Shown here in pieces: positions 41,071-49,632 of a stretch of 64,000 nucleotides of DNA (position 1 is its first letter; each line of letters begins with the position of its first letter). The notes beneath the pieces were generated by a model that saw nothing but the letters and a program-made list of their open reading frames with translations, made no database searches and was not told the origin of the DNA. Origin of the DNA: Rubrivivax sp. (lineage in GTDB: Bacteria; Pseudomonadota; Gammaproteobacteria; Burkholderiales; Burkholderiaceae_C); assembly GCA_022843905.1 (NCBI GenBank), contig JALHMT010000014.1, positions 1-64,000 on the forward strand. Reading direction: 5' to 3'. A program made the position numbers and the translations under genes.

Positions 41071-42078
41071 TCACTTGCCGATCTCCTTGCGGTAGGCCGC
41101 CAGCGCCGCCACCGCCTCGTCGCCCATGGGCTTGGCGTACTCGGCCCACAGCGGGTTGGTGCGGCGAACCATCTCGTCGACCATGGCCTTGGGCGCATCG
41201 GCGATGGTCATGCCCTTGGACCGCAGTTCGGCCACCTTCTTCTGGTGGTCCTGCTTGCTCACCTCCCAGAACTCGGGCTCCAGTTCCCTGGCCACCTTCT
41301 CGATGGCGGCCTGGTGGGCAGGCGTCAGCTTCTTCCAGGCGTCGAGGTTGATCGACATGACGTTCGAGGCCCAGATGTGGTTGGTCTGGTAGCCGAACTT
41401 CATGAAGTCCCAGTACTTCTGCGCCACCGCCGTGCCCGCCGAGGTGGGCACGCCGTCGAGCATGCCCGAGCCCAGCGCCTGCAGGATCTCGAGGTTGGTC
41501 ATCTGCACCGGCGTCATGCCCAGGCGGTTGATCCAGTCGGTGGTCAGCCGGTCGAGGCTGCGCATCTTCAGGCCCTTGAGATCGTCGACCCCGGACACCG
41601 CCTTCTTGACGAAGAAGAACTGGTTGGGCCAGGGCACCACGTACAGCGCCTTCTGGTTGTTCTTCTGCAGGATGCCTTCCCACACCGGGCGGAAGTACTT
41701 GTGCAGTGTCTTGAGCTGGTCGTAGTCGCCCACCAGGAAAGGCAGGGTCTCGACCGCCATGACCGGACCACGGCTGGCGTTCTGGAACAGCGCGAAGTCA
41801 CCCATGGGCACCACGCCTTCGCCGATGGCACGCAGCGATTCGTTGGCCTTGACGCCCAGCGTGCCGCCGGCGTGCGTGGTCATCAGCACCTCGCCCTTGG
41901 TCTCTGCCTTCACGCGTTCGGCGAACCGGGCCGCATTGAGCGAGTGGAATTCGTTCGGTCCCCAGGGCACCGAGATGTCCAGCTTGACCTGGGCCTGCGC
42001 CGCCGTCGGGGACAAGGCCCAGACGGCTGCCGCCATCACCGGAAGGATCCACCGTCCAAGCACCGCCGTATTCATCAT
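41071..42078 (-). CDS. dctP: TRAP solute-binding protein DctP (system 2)
   Basis: The 335-residue protein has a signal peptide (to about residue 30) and the binding motif LKGLKMRS. It heads the operon dctP-dctQ-dctM-CoA-transferase-cupin and is divergent from a CoA ligase, with a palindromic site between them. Confidence 0.92.
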   Translation of the reverse strand: MMNTAVLGRWILPVMAAAVWALSPTAAQAQVKLDISVPWGPNEFHSLNAARFAERVKAETKGEVLMTTHAGGTLGVKANESLRAIGEGVVPMGDFALFQNASRGPVMAVETLPFLVGDYDQLKTLHKYFRPVWEGILQKNNQKALYVVPWPNQFFFVKKAVSGVDDLKGLKMRSLDRLTTDWINRLGMTPVQMTNLEILQALGSGMLDGVPTSAGTAVAQKYWDFMKFGYQTNHIWASNVMSINLDAWKKLTPAHQAAIEKVARELEPEFWEVSKQDHQKKVAELRSKGMTIADAPKAMVDEMVRRTNPLWAEYAKPMGDEAVAALAAYRKEIGK

Positions 42079-42165
42079 GAGTCGCTCCTTGGCTCTTCAG
42101 CCAGCCCGTTGAAACCGATGCAGGTCGCTCCGCAACCCGCTCTCGCGCACACCACTCACTTCACG

Positions 42166-42202
42166 ATATGTCCGTACAAATGTACACTGGGACTTGTACG
42201 GA
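42166..42202. promoter_or_regulatory. Candidate operator between dctP-2 and the CoA ligase gene
   Basis: ATATGTCCGTACAAAT at 42166-42181 fits the 6-4-6 palindrome ATNTGTNNNNACANAT. In addition TCCGTACAA at 42171-42179 is repeated in inverted form as TTGTACGGA at 42194-42202. The first pattern recurs at 47344 with one base change. Confidence 0.6.
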
Positions 42203-42230
42203 TTCAAACGGCATACCGTCTCCCATCGCC

Positions 42231-43619
42231 ATGCAATACGCCACCTACTTCGAAGCCATCGACGTGCGTCAGTTGATGGACGAGTACCCGCTCGGGGCCG
42301 CATTCGAACAGCGCTTCGTCGGCATGAGCACCGATGAGTTGCAGGCGCGACAGCACAAGCAGTTTGTGCGCCAGCTTCAGCGTGCCTGGCAGTTGCCCTT
42401 CTACCAACGACTGTGGGGCGACGCCGGCATCGGGCCCGGTGACATCCGCGGCCTGCAGGACATCGCACGGCTGCCCGCCTTCGGCAAGGCCGAGATCATG
42501 GCGTCCATCGAGCGACAGCCACCGCTGGGCGATCACCACGGGCGCGAGATCCCGGTGGACGGCGTGATCCATCCGATGATCCTGCACGCCACCAGCGGCA
42601 CCACCGGTCGCCCCCAGCCGCTGCTGTTCAGCCCGCGCACCCGCGAGGTGCACAAGCTGCTGCTGGCGCGCGCCTATCTGATGCAGGGCATGAAGCCGTC
42701 CGACGTGGTGCACTCGGTGTACGGGCACGGCCCCACCAACGGCGGCCACTACGTGCGCGAGGCGGTCATCCACCACACCGCGGCCACCTTCGTCTCGGCG
42801 GGCACGGGCATCGAGACCCCGTCGATCAAGCAGGTGGAGCTGATGCGCGACTTCGGCGCCAGCGTCATCGTCGGCTTTGCCGACTACATCAAGCGCCTGG
42901 CCGACGTGGCGCGCGAGCAGGGCCTGGAGCCCGGACGCGACATTCCCGTGCGCATGATCACGGGCCATCTGGCCAAGGACGCGCGCCAGGCGCTGGCCGA
43001 GGCCTGGGGCGGGCCCGAACTGTTCGACTGGTACGGCGTGGGCGACACCGGCCTCATCGCGGCCGAAGGCCCCGACCACGACGGCATGCACGTGATGGAA
43101 GACGGCCACTGGATCGAGATCTGCGACGTCGACAGCGGCGCGGCGGTGCCGCACGGCGAAGCCGGCGACCTGATCGTGACCTGCCTGTTCACGCAGGACA
43201 TCTTTCCCATCATCCGCTTCAACACGCACGACCTGACGCGGCTGCTGCCCGGCGCTTCGGCCCTGGGCCTGCCGTTCCGCCGCATGGAGGGCTTCCTGGG
43301 CCGCAGCGACAGCATGGTCAAGCTGCGCGGCATCAACGTCTTCCCGCAGGCGCTGTCGTCGCTGCTGGCGCCGATGCCCGGCTTCAAGGGCGAGTACCTG
43401 TGCGTCCACCAGCGTGACGCCAGCGGCCGCGAAGAGCTGTGCGTGCAGATCGAGTGCGAAGTGCCTGCCACCGACGCGCTGCAGCAGCAGTATCACGACT
43501 GGCTGCGTCGCAAGCTGGGCGTGGAGGTTCGCGTCGAACTGGTGCCCTTGCGATCGCTGTCGGCGCTGACCGGGGTCGAGACGCGGCAGAAGCCGGTGCG
43601 CCTGCTCGTCAAGACCTGA
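42231..43619 (+). CDS. PaaK-like acyl-CoA ligase (AMP-forming)
   Basis: The 462-residue protein has the nucleotide motif HATSGTTGRPQP, later GVGDTGLIAAEG, and the C-terminal GRSDSMVKLRGINVFPQ hinge of phenylacetate-CoA ligase relatives. It activates a carboxylic acid to its CoA thioester. The start at 42231 avoids an upstream in-frame ATG inside the operator. It leads a plus-strand unit with the amidase and CMD genes. Confidence 0.9.
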   Translation: MQYATYFEAIDVRQLMDEYPLGAAFEQRFVGMSTDELQARQHKQFVRQLQRAWQLPFYQRLWGDAGIGPGDIRGLQDIARLPAFGKAEIMASIERQPPLGDHHGREIPVDGVIHPMILHATSGTTGRPQPLLFSPRTREVHKLLLARAYLMQGMKPSDVVHSVYGHGPTNGGHYVREAVIHHTAATFVSAGTGIETPSIKQVELMRDFGASVIVGFADYIKRLADVAREQGLEPGRDIPVRMITGHLAKDARQALAEAWGGPELFDWYGVGDTGLIAAEGPDHDGMHVMEDGHWIEICDVDSGAAVPHGEAGDLIVTCLFTQDIFPIIRFNTHDLTRLLPGASALGLPFRRMEGFLGRSDSMVKLRGINVFPQALSSLLAPMPGFKGEYLCVHQRDASGREELCVQIECEVPATDALQQQYHDWLRRKLGVEVRVELVPLRSLSALTGVETRQKPVRLLVKT

Positions 43620-43632
43620 ACGGGCCCGGCCC

Positions 43633-44925
43633 ATGGACATCGACGCGTTGCTGCTGTCAGGGGCCTGCGAGCAGGCGCGCGCGGTGGCCGGCGGCCGGGT
43701 CGGCGTCGAGCGGCTGCTGCAGGCCCAGCAGGACCGCATCGCAGCGCAGCAGGCCGAGCTCAACGCCTATGTTGCCGTCGACATCGGGGCCCGGCCCGCA
43801 GCGGGCACCTCGGCCCTGGCCGGCAGCAGCTTCGCGGTGAAGGACAACATCGACGTGGCCGGGCTGCCCACCGCGGCCGGCCTGCGGGCGCTGTCGCGGC
43901 CGGCCGAGCTCGACGCGCCGGTGGTGGCGCGACTGAAGGCGGCCGGCCTGGCCTGCCTGGGCAAGCTGAACATGCACCCGATGGCGCTGGGCGCCAGCAA
44001 CCACAACCCCGACTACGGCCCGTGCTTCAACCCGCGTCGCGCCGGCCACACCCCCGGCGGCTCCAGCGGCGGTTCGGGCGCTGCGGTGGCCGCGGGCCTG
44101 TGTGGCCTGGCACTGGGCACCGACACGATGGGCTCGGTGCGCATCCCGGCGGCCTATTGCGGCGTGGTCGGCTTCAAGCCCAGCCATGACCTGCTGGGGC
44201 TGGACGGCGTGGTGCCTCTGAGCCGCTGGCTGGACCATGTGGGCCTGCTGGCCCGGCGGGTGGAGGACATCGTGGCCGCCTTGCGCATCGTCGCGCCGCG
44301 CCTGGACGAACCAGACCCTCGCGACGGCAGCCCCTGGCGCCTGGCCGTGGTGCGCGACGCCCGCGCCCTGGGCGCCAGCGACGAAGTACAGCACGCTTTC
44401 GACGCCAGCCTTCGGCGCCTGGCCGCCCTGCCCGGCGTGCAGTGGCAGGACGTGAGCCTGCCGGGCTTCGACCTCGCCGGCGCCCGCCGCGCAGGGCTGC
44501 TGCTGTGCGAGGCCGAACTGCACCCGATGCTGGCCGACCTCGTGCAGCGCAGACCGGAAGCCCTGCCGACCGATCTGCTGTCGATGATGAAGTACATCGA
44601 GCGCAAGTCCGCACTCGACCTGGGCGCGGCGGCGGCCCGCATCGCACGCACCGGCGCACAGCTGACGACTCTGTGCAGCGGCTTCGACGCGCTGCTGCTG
44701 CCCACCGCGCCGCAGACGGCCTTCGGCATGGACCAGCCGGCGCCGGCCAGCCAGGGCGACTTCACCGCCCTGGCCAACACGAACGGCGCCCCGGCCATCA
44801 GCCTGCCCCTGCCCGTGCCCGCCGGCTCGCTGCCGGTGGGCCTGCAGCTCATCGGGCACCGCGGGCACGATCTGGACCTGCTGCAACTGTCGCTGCAGAT
44901 CGAACTCGTTCTGTCCGCGCACTGA
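43633..44925 (+). CDS. Amidase signature family hydrolase
   Basis: The 430-residue enzyme has the Ser-cisSer-Lys triad: Lys70 (FAVKDNIDV), Ser144 (PGGSSGGS) and Ser168 (GTDTMGSVRIP). It hydrolyses an amide to acid and ammonia. It follows the CoA ligase by 13 bp, consistent with producing that ligase's acid substrate. Confidence 0.93.
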   Translation: MDIDALLLSGACEQARAVAGGRVGVERLLQAQQDRIAAQQAELNAYVAVDIGARPAAGTSALAGSSFAVKDNIDVAGLPTAAGLRALSRPAELDAPVVARLKAAGLACLGKLNMHPMALGASNHNPDYGPCFNPRRAGHTPGGSSGGSGAAVAAGLCGLALGTDTMGSVRIPAAYCGVVGFKPSHDLLGLDGVVPLSRWLDHVGLLARRVEDIVAALRIVAPRLDEPDPRDGSPWRLAVVRDARALGASDEVQHAFDASLRRLAALPGVQWQDVSLPGFDLAGARRAGLLLCEAELHPMLADLVQRRPEALPTDLLSMMKYIERKSALDLGAAAARIARTGAQLTTLCSGFDALLLPTAPQTAFGMDQPAPASQGDFTALANTNGAPAISLPLPVPAGSLPVGLQLIGHRGHDLDLLQLSLQIELVLSAH

Positions 44926-44999
44926 GTCGCGCGCCGCCTTCGCTGCAAGCGCTCACGCGAACACCCACCTGCCCCAGAGACACCCAGGAGGATTCGACC

Positions 45000-45620
45000 A
45001 TGCCCAACCCCGTGCTGCGCCGCGTGCCGCGCGCCGAGATGACGCCGCGCCTGCAGGCCGAATACGACAGCGCCCTGCAACTGCGCGACGACGCCACGCT
45101 GCAGCAGGTGGGCGCCAACGCCCCCGAGCTGATGGCCTGGTACCGCGACGAGTTCTACGCCAAGCTGTTCTACGGCGGCCGCGTCGACGTGCGCAGCAAG
45201 GAGCTGCTGCGCTACCGGCTGTCGATGGCGCATGGCTGCGCCTTCTGCAACAAGGGCAACCGCGTGGCCGCTGCGAAGGCCGGGGTCACGGCAGAGCAGC
45301 TGGTGCACATCCTGGACGAGAACCACACCGTGTTCTCGGCACGCGACCGCGCGGTGCTGCTGGTGGCCGAGCAGATCGTCATGACCAACCTGCACGGGTC
45401 GATGACGCCGGCACTGCATGCGCTGCTGGCGCCGCACTTCGACGACGCGCAGATCTTCGAGCTGGGCATGGTGGCGGGCATCCTGACCGGCATGGCCAAG
45501 TTCATCTTCGTCTACGACCTGGTGGAGAAGGAAGCCCACTGCCCCATCGTGCCGCTGCACGAGGTGGACGAGGTCGTGCCGCTGCACGACGCAGACGAGG
45601 TCGTCACGCCCGGCCGATGA
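45000..45620 (+). CDS. Carboxymuconolactone decarboxylase/AhpD-like protein
   Basis: The 206-residue protein has the CMD helical core with the redox-type motif GCAFCNKGNRVAAAKAGV. AhpD-like members act as peroxidases; others as lactone decarboxylases. The C-terminus contains a duplicated nonapeptide (VPLHEVDEV then VPLHDADEV) encoded by adjacent 27-bp units at 45549-45602. Its last 17 bp overlap the converging hydrolase gene. Confidence 0.85.
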   Translation: MPNPVLRRVPRAEMTPRLQAEYDSALQLRDDATLQQVGANAPELMAWYRDEFYAKLFYGGRVDVRSKELLRYRLSMAHGCAFCNKGNRVAAAKAGVTAEQLVHILDENHTVFSARDRAVLLVAEQIVMTNLHGSMTPALHALLAPHFDDAQIFELGMVAGILTGMAKFIFVYDLVEKEAHCPIVPLHEVDEVVPLHDADEVVTPGR

Positions 45621-46425
45621 AGCCGTCCAGCAGCGCCGCCAGCGCCTGAGGGTTGTCCTGGCTGACGCGGTGGTCGGCCTCGATCTCGGCGCCACGCGCG
45701 CCCGGGATCGATGCACACAGCCGGTCCATGGTCGTCCGCGGGAACACCGCCGACCGCGTGCCGCGCAGCACCAGGGTCGGACAACGCACCGCCAGGCGGT
45801 CCCAGATGGGCGCCTCGAGCATCGCCTCGGTGGCCACCACGCCCGGCGGAAAGTAGCGCCATTCGACGCGGCCGTCCGCCAGCGGGCGGAACGAATGGCG
45901 GCTGTAGTGGTCCTTCATCGCCTCGCTCCAGTGATCGGAGAAGGGCATGCGCGCTCGGGCCTCGTCCAGCGACTCGAAGCGGAACTCGCGCACCATCTGC
46001 TCGCGCACCGCGTGGCCGATGGCCGGGTCCAGCGAGACGCCGGGGTCGACCACCGTCAGGCTCAGCACGCGCTTCGGATCCTGCGACGCCAGCAGCAGGG
46101 CCAGGTTGCCGCCGGTGGCCGCGCCCACCAGGTGCACCGGGCCGAGCTCCAGCGCATCGAAGCAGGCGCGCAGGTCGTCCAGGTAGTCGTCGTAGTCGTA
46201 ACCCTGGGCCGGGTAGTCCGACAGCCCGTGGCCGCGAGCGTCGGGCGCCAGGAAACGGTGGGCCAGGGTGCTGTGCTCCACCACGAAGTCCCACACCCGG
46301 GCATTGGTCCGGTTGGGGTGCAGCAGCACGACGGGCGGGCTGGGGCCCGCCCAGTCGAGCAGGTGCAGGCCGAGCCCGTTGCCCGCCACGCGCAGCGACT
46401 GCGCCGTACGCCTGAAGGCCGTCAT
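45604..46425 (-). CDS. Alpha/beta hydrolase
   Basis: The 273-residue protein has an alpha/beta hydrolase core with VVLLHPNRTNARVWD, APDARGHGLSDYP and the nucleophile elbow region LVGAATGGNLALLL, where Ala96-Ala-Thr replaces the usual G-x-S-x-G serine. A late VVDPGV and ADHRVSQ are present. The missing serine elbow suggests an unusual mechanism or a non-hydrolytic role. It lies 7 bp after the deacetylase-like gene. Confidence 0.82.
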   Translation of the reverse strand: MTAFRRTAQSLRVAGNGLGLHLLDWAGPSPPVVLLHPNRTNARVWDFVVEHSTLAHRFLAPDARGHGLSDYPAQGYDYDDYLDDLRACFDALELGPVHLVGAATGGNLALLLASQDPKRVLSLTVVDPGVSLDPAIGHAVREQMVREFRFESLDEARARMPFSDHWSEAMKDHYSRHSFRPLADGRVEWRYFPPGVVATEAMLEAPIWDRLAVRCPTLVLRGTRSAVFPRTTMDRLCASIPGARGAEIEADHRVSQDNPQALAALLDGFIGRA

Positions 46426-46432
46426 CGCGGGC

Positions 46433-47320
46433 TCAGGCCGACCAGGGCACTTGTGCTGCGAAATGCCGTGCGATCTGCTCGCGCGTCGCGATCCAGACAC
46501 CGCGCGGCTCGCGCGCACGCTCGGCGGCATAGGCCAGGAAGCGGTCCAGCGCCCAGATGCGGCCGGGCCGGCCGATGATGCGCAGGTGCAGGCCGATGGA
46601 CATCATGTTCACCTCGTGCTCGCCTTCGGCCAGCGCCCAGTCGAGGTTGTCGATGGCGTACTTCAGCCACTGGTCCGGCGTGACCGAAGGCTGCGACCAC
46701 ATCTTCATGTCGTTGTTGTCCACCTGGTAGGGCAGCACGACGATGGGCCGGCCGTCGACGGCTTCCCAGCGCGGTTCGTCGTCGCCGTAGTCGTCCATGT
46801 GGTACAGGAAGCCTTCTTCGATCAGCAGGCGGCGCGTGTTGTCGGTCAGCAGGTAGCGCGACAGCCAGCCCAGCGGGCGCTGGCCGGTGGTCTGCGTCAG
46901 CGACGCCACCGCCTTGCGGATGTAGGCCCGTTCCTGCTCCTCGTTCATCATGAACTGGTGCGCCCAGCGGTAGCCGTGCGAGGTGACCTCGTGGCCCTGG
47001 CGCAGCACCTCGCGTGCGAGCTCGGGCGCGCGCTCGAGTGCCAGGGCGCAGGCGGTCATCGTGGCCCGGATGCCGTGCTTTTCCAGCAGTCGCATCACGC
47101 GCGGCGCTCCGCGGGTCAGGCCGTAGCGGTAGTTGCTCTCGTTGCCGTAGTTGCGCACCGGTCGCTTCAGCGCGATGCCCATCTCGTCCACCGGCTCGGG
47201 GTACTTGTCGCCGTCCAGGATGTTGGCCTCGGCCCCCTCCTCGATGTTGACCACGACCGACAGCGCCAGCCGCGCGCCGCCGGGCCATTCGTAACGCTTG
47301 GGACTGATCTGGTAGTGCAT
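46433..47320 (-). CDS. Polysaccharide deacetylase-fold hydrolase (PuuE/cyclic imidase-like)
   Basis: The 295-residue protein has the NodB fold with VNIEEGAEANIL, GHEVTSHGYRW, and the late GLHLRIIGRPGR pattern found in PuuE-type allantoinases and bacterial cyclic-imide hydrolases rather than sugar deacetylases. It probably opens a cyclic amide or imide ring. The start at 47320 is preferred to 47338 because GAGG lies 10-13 bases upstream. Confidence 0.82.
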   Translation of the reverse strand: MHYQISPKRYEWPGGARLALSVVVNIEEGAEANILDGDKYPEPVDEMGIALKRPVRNYGNESNYRYGLTRGAPRVMRLLEKHGIRATMTACALALERAPELAREVLRQGHEVTSHGYRWAHQFMMNEEQERAYIRKAVASLTQTTGQRPLGWLSRYLLTDNTRRLLIEEGFLYHMDDYGDDEPRWEAVDGRPIVVLPYQVDNNDMKMWSQPSVTPDQWLKYAIDNLDWALAEGEHEVNMMSIGLHLRIIGRPGRIWALDRFLAYAAERAREPRGVWIATREQIARHFAAQVPWSA

Positions 47321-47343
47321 CGGCCGGCCTCGTCGCATTGCCT

Positions 47344-47362
47344 ATTTGTATGGACATATTAT
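47344..47362. promoter_or_regulatory. Second copy of the ATNTGTNNNNACANAT operator, with overlapping -10
   Basis: ATTTGTATGGACATAT at 47344-47359 is the reverse complement of the site at 42166 except for one base. TATTAT at 47357-47362 overlaps it and may be the -10 of the crotonase gene. It lies between the deacetylase-like and crotonase genes. Confidence 0.58.
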
Positions 47363-47411
47363 GATGATCCGCAGCTTGAAGTCACCCACGACAACGATTG
47401 CACCCTGCCCC

Positions 47412-48215
47412 ATGAACCTTTTGCGGCTGCAAAGCGCGGGCCCGATGGCCCGCATCGTGATCGACCATCCGCAGCGGCGAAACGCCTTCACGCGGGCCAT
47501 GTGGCGTGCCCTGCCCGGGCTGGTGCAGATGGCTTCGGCCGACCGGGCCACCCGGGTGCTGGTGCTGCAGGCCTCGCAGCCGGGCGTGTTCGCCGCCGGC
47601 GCCGACATCAGCGAGTTCGAAGCCACCTACCGCGACGCCGCCGAGGCCGAACGGGCCTCGCGCGAGATCAACGACGCCGTGGATGCGCTTCAGGCCTGTC
47701 CGCTGCCGGTGGTGGCACTCATCGACGGGCCCTGCGTCGGCGGCGGTGTGGCACTGGCCGTGGCCTGCGACATCCGGCTGGCCAGCGACCGCGCGCGCTT
47801 TGCCGTCACGCCGGCCCGGCTGGGCCTGTCCTACCACCCCGACGACCTGCGCCGGCTGGTGCGCGCCTGCGGGCTGGCAGCCGCCAGCGAGCTGCTGTAT
47901 GGCGGCCAGATCTGGGACGCGGAACGTGCCTTGCAGGCCGGCCTGGCCAATCAGGTGCTGCCGCAGGGCGAGGCCTTCGATGCCGGAGCGCAAGCCCTGC
48001 TGCAGGCCATCTGCGGCAACTCCGTCGACGCCACGCGCGCCATCAAGCAGGGCCTGAACGCGGTGACTTCGCAGGACCCGCGGGCACTGGACAACGCGGC
48101 ACGTGACTTCGTGCAGCTCTTTCAGGGCCGGGACTTCGCCGAGGGCCGCGACGCCTTCCTGGCCAAGCGCCCGGCCCGCTTCCCGTCTCACCTGGACCGA
48201 ACCGATGACGACTGA
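47412..48215 (+). CDS. Crotonase-family protein lacking both hydratase glutamates
   Basis: The 267-residue protein has crotonase oxyanion motifs AAGADISEF and PCVGGGVALAVACD. At the positions of crotonase Glu144 and Glu164 it has Ala114 and Pro134 (FAVTPARLGL), so water addition by the classical mechanism is unlikely. It may be an isomerase, lyase or retro-Claisen enzyme. It overlaps the MmgE/PrpD gene by 11 bp. Confidence 0.87.
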   Translation: MNLLRLQSAGPMARIVIDHPQRRNAFTRAMWRALPGLVQMASADRATRVLVLQASQPGVFAAGADISEFEATYRDAAEAERASREINDAVDALQACPLPVVALIDGPCVGGGVALAVACDIRLASDRARFAVTPARLGLSYHPDDLRRLVRACGLAAASELLYGGQIWDAERALQAGLANQVLPQGEAFDAGAQALLQAICGNSVDATRAIKQGLNAVTSQDPRALDNAARDFVQLFQGRDFAEGRDAFLAKRPARFPSHLDRTDDD

Positions 48216-49632
48216 CAACACGCTGCACTTCCACGACCCGATCGAGCGCATCCTCGACCTCATCGAACAGACGCGCTTCGACGATCTTCCGGCCGATGCA
48301 GTGCAGTCGGCGGTGGTGTTCTTCCTGGACACCGTCGGGGTGGCCTGCGCCGGCCGGCTGGCGCCGAAGTACGACGAACTGATGACGCTGCTGCCGCGCT
48401 GGGGCCTGGCGGGCGAGGCCTCGGCCTCGGTGTGGAACAGCGGGCAGCGGGCTCCGGGCCCGATGGCAGCGCTGATCAACGGCTACCAGTGCCACGCCCT
48501 GGAGTACGACTGCGTCTACGAGCCCGGCGTCATCCTGCCCACGCCGCCGATCTTCGGCGCGATGATGGCCAAGGTCGACGAGCTCTGCGCCGCGGGCCGG
48601 CCGCCCAGCGGCCGCGACCTCATTCGCGCCCTGGTGGTGGCGCTGGAGGTGTCCTGCACGCTGGCAGGTGCTGCGCGCAACGCGATGTTCTTCTTCCGCC
48701 CGGCCACCACCGGCGTGTTCTCGGGTCTGGCTGCGCTGGCCTGCCTGGACCCGCTGCCGCGGGACCAGCTTCGGCAGGCCTTCGGCATCGGCTACTCGCA
48801 GATGGGCGGCACCATGCAGGCGCACGAAGAGGGCTCGATGATGCTGGCCATGCAGATGGGCTTCTCGGCCCGCAACGCGGTGCAGGCGCACGACATGGCG
48901 CGAGTGGGCATCACGGCACCGGTGGAGATCCTGGGCGGTCGCTTCGGCTTCTTCCACAACTTCGAGCACGAGCACGCCCTGCCCGAAGCGCTGGCCGCCA
49001 TCGGCCAGCCCTGGAAGGTGACGCAGCTGTCGCACAAGCCCTTCCCCAGCGGTCGCGTGACGCATGGCGCCATCCACGCCATGCGAACCCTGCGGCAGGA
49101 ACTGGACCTGGGGCCGCACAACGCGCTGCAGCGCATCCGCGCCGTGCACGTGGACCTGCCGCCGCTGGGCCTGCGCCTGGTCGGGCGGCCCATGATGCAC
49201 CACCCGGCACCCAACTACGCGCGGCTGTGCATTCCCTTCGTCGCCGCGGCCGAGGTGATGTACGGCAGCGTGGACCCCACCACCTTCGCGCCCGAGCGCC
49301 TGAACGCGCCCGAGGTCGAGGCGCTGGCGCGGCGCATCACCACCGCCGAGAAGCCTCACCCCAACGCCAACGCCTTCTACCCGCAGACCTTGACGCTCAC
49401 GCTCGACAGCGGCGAGGTCATCGTGCGCGAGATCCCCTACGCCTGGGGCCACCCGCAGTTGCCGATGTCGGCGCAGGACCGCGAGGACAAGTTCCGCCTG
49501 TGCTGGCGGCTGACGCGTGCCGACACGGCCGCCAACGAGGCGCTGCTGGCCTCCACGCTGGACTGGTTGAACCGGCTGCCCGAGGCGCGCGACCCGCAGC
49601 CGCTGCTGGACCTGCTGGCCGCGCGCGCCTGA
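48205..49632 (+). CDS. MmgE/PrpD family protein
   Basis: The 475-residue protein has the PrpD-like N-terminal helical domain (FFLDTVGVACAGRLAPKYDE, INGYQCHALEYDCVY) and C-terminal HKPFPSGRVTHGAIHA. The family includes 2-methylcitrate dehydratase, cis-aconitate decarboxylase and other acid dehydratases. The partner crotonase suggests a CoA-linked or tricarboxylate-like dehydration, but the reaction is open. Confidence 0.88.
   Translation: MTTDNTLHFHDPIERILDLIEQTRFDDLPADAVQSAVVFFLDTVGVACAGRLAPKYDELMTLLPRWGLAGEASASVWNSGQRAPGPMAALINGYQCHALEYDCVYEPGVILPTPPIFGAMMAKVDELCAAGRPPSGRDLIRALVVALEVSCTLAGAARNAMFFFRPATTGVFSGLAALACLDPLPRDQLRQAFGIGYSQMGGTMQAHEEGSMMLAMQMGFSARNAVQAHDMARVGITAPVEILGGRFGFFHNFEHEHALPEALAAIGQPWKVTQLSHKPFPSGRVTHGAIHAMRTLRQELDLGPHNALQRIRAVHVDLPPLGLRLVGRPMMHHPAPNYARLCIPFVAAAEVMYGSVDPTTFAPERLNAPEVEALARRITTAEKPHPNANAFYPQTLTLTLDSGEVIVREIPYAWGHPQLPMSAQDREDKFRLCWRLTRADTAANEALLASTLDWLNRLPEARDPQPLLDLLAARA

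Noticed and set aside
38111..41095. A 994-codon open frame on the plus strand opposite the CoA-transferase and TRAP-2 genes
   Set aside because: It is antisense to clear families, rich in His, Gln, Gly and Arg, and has no recognisable domain. This is a codon-mirror artefact of high GC.
42168..42230. Upstream ATG start for the PaaK-like ligase
   Set aside because: It would place the operator inside the gene and add 21 residues that do not resemble the family.
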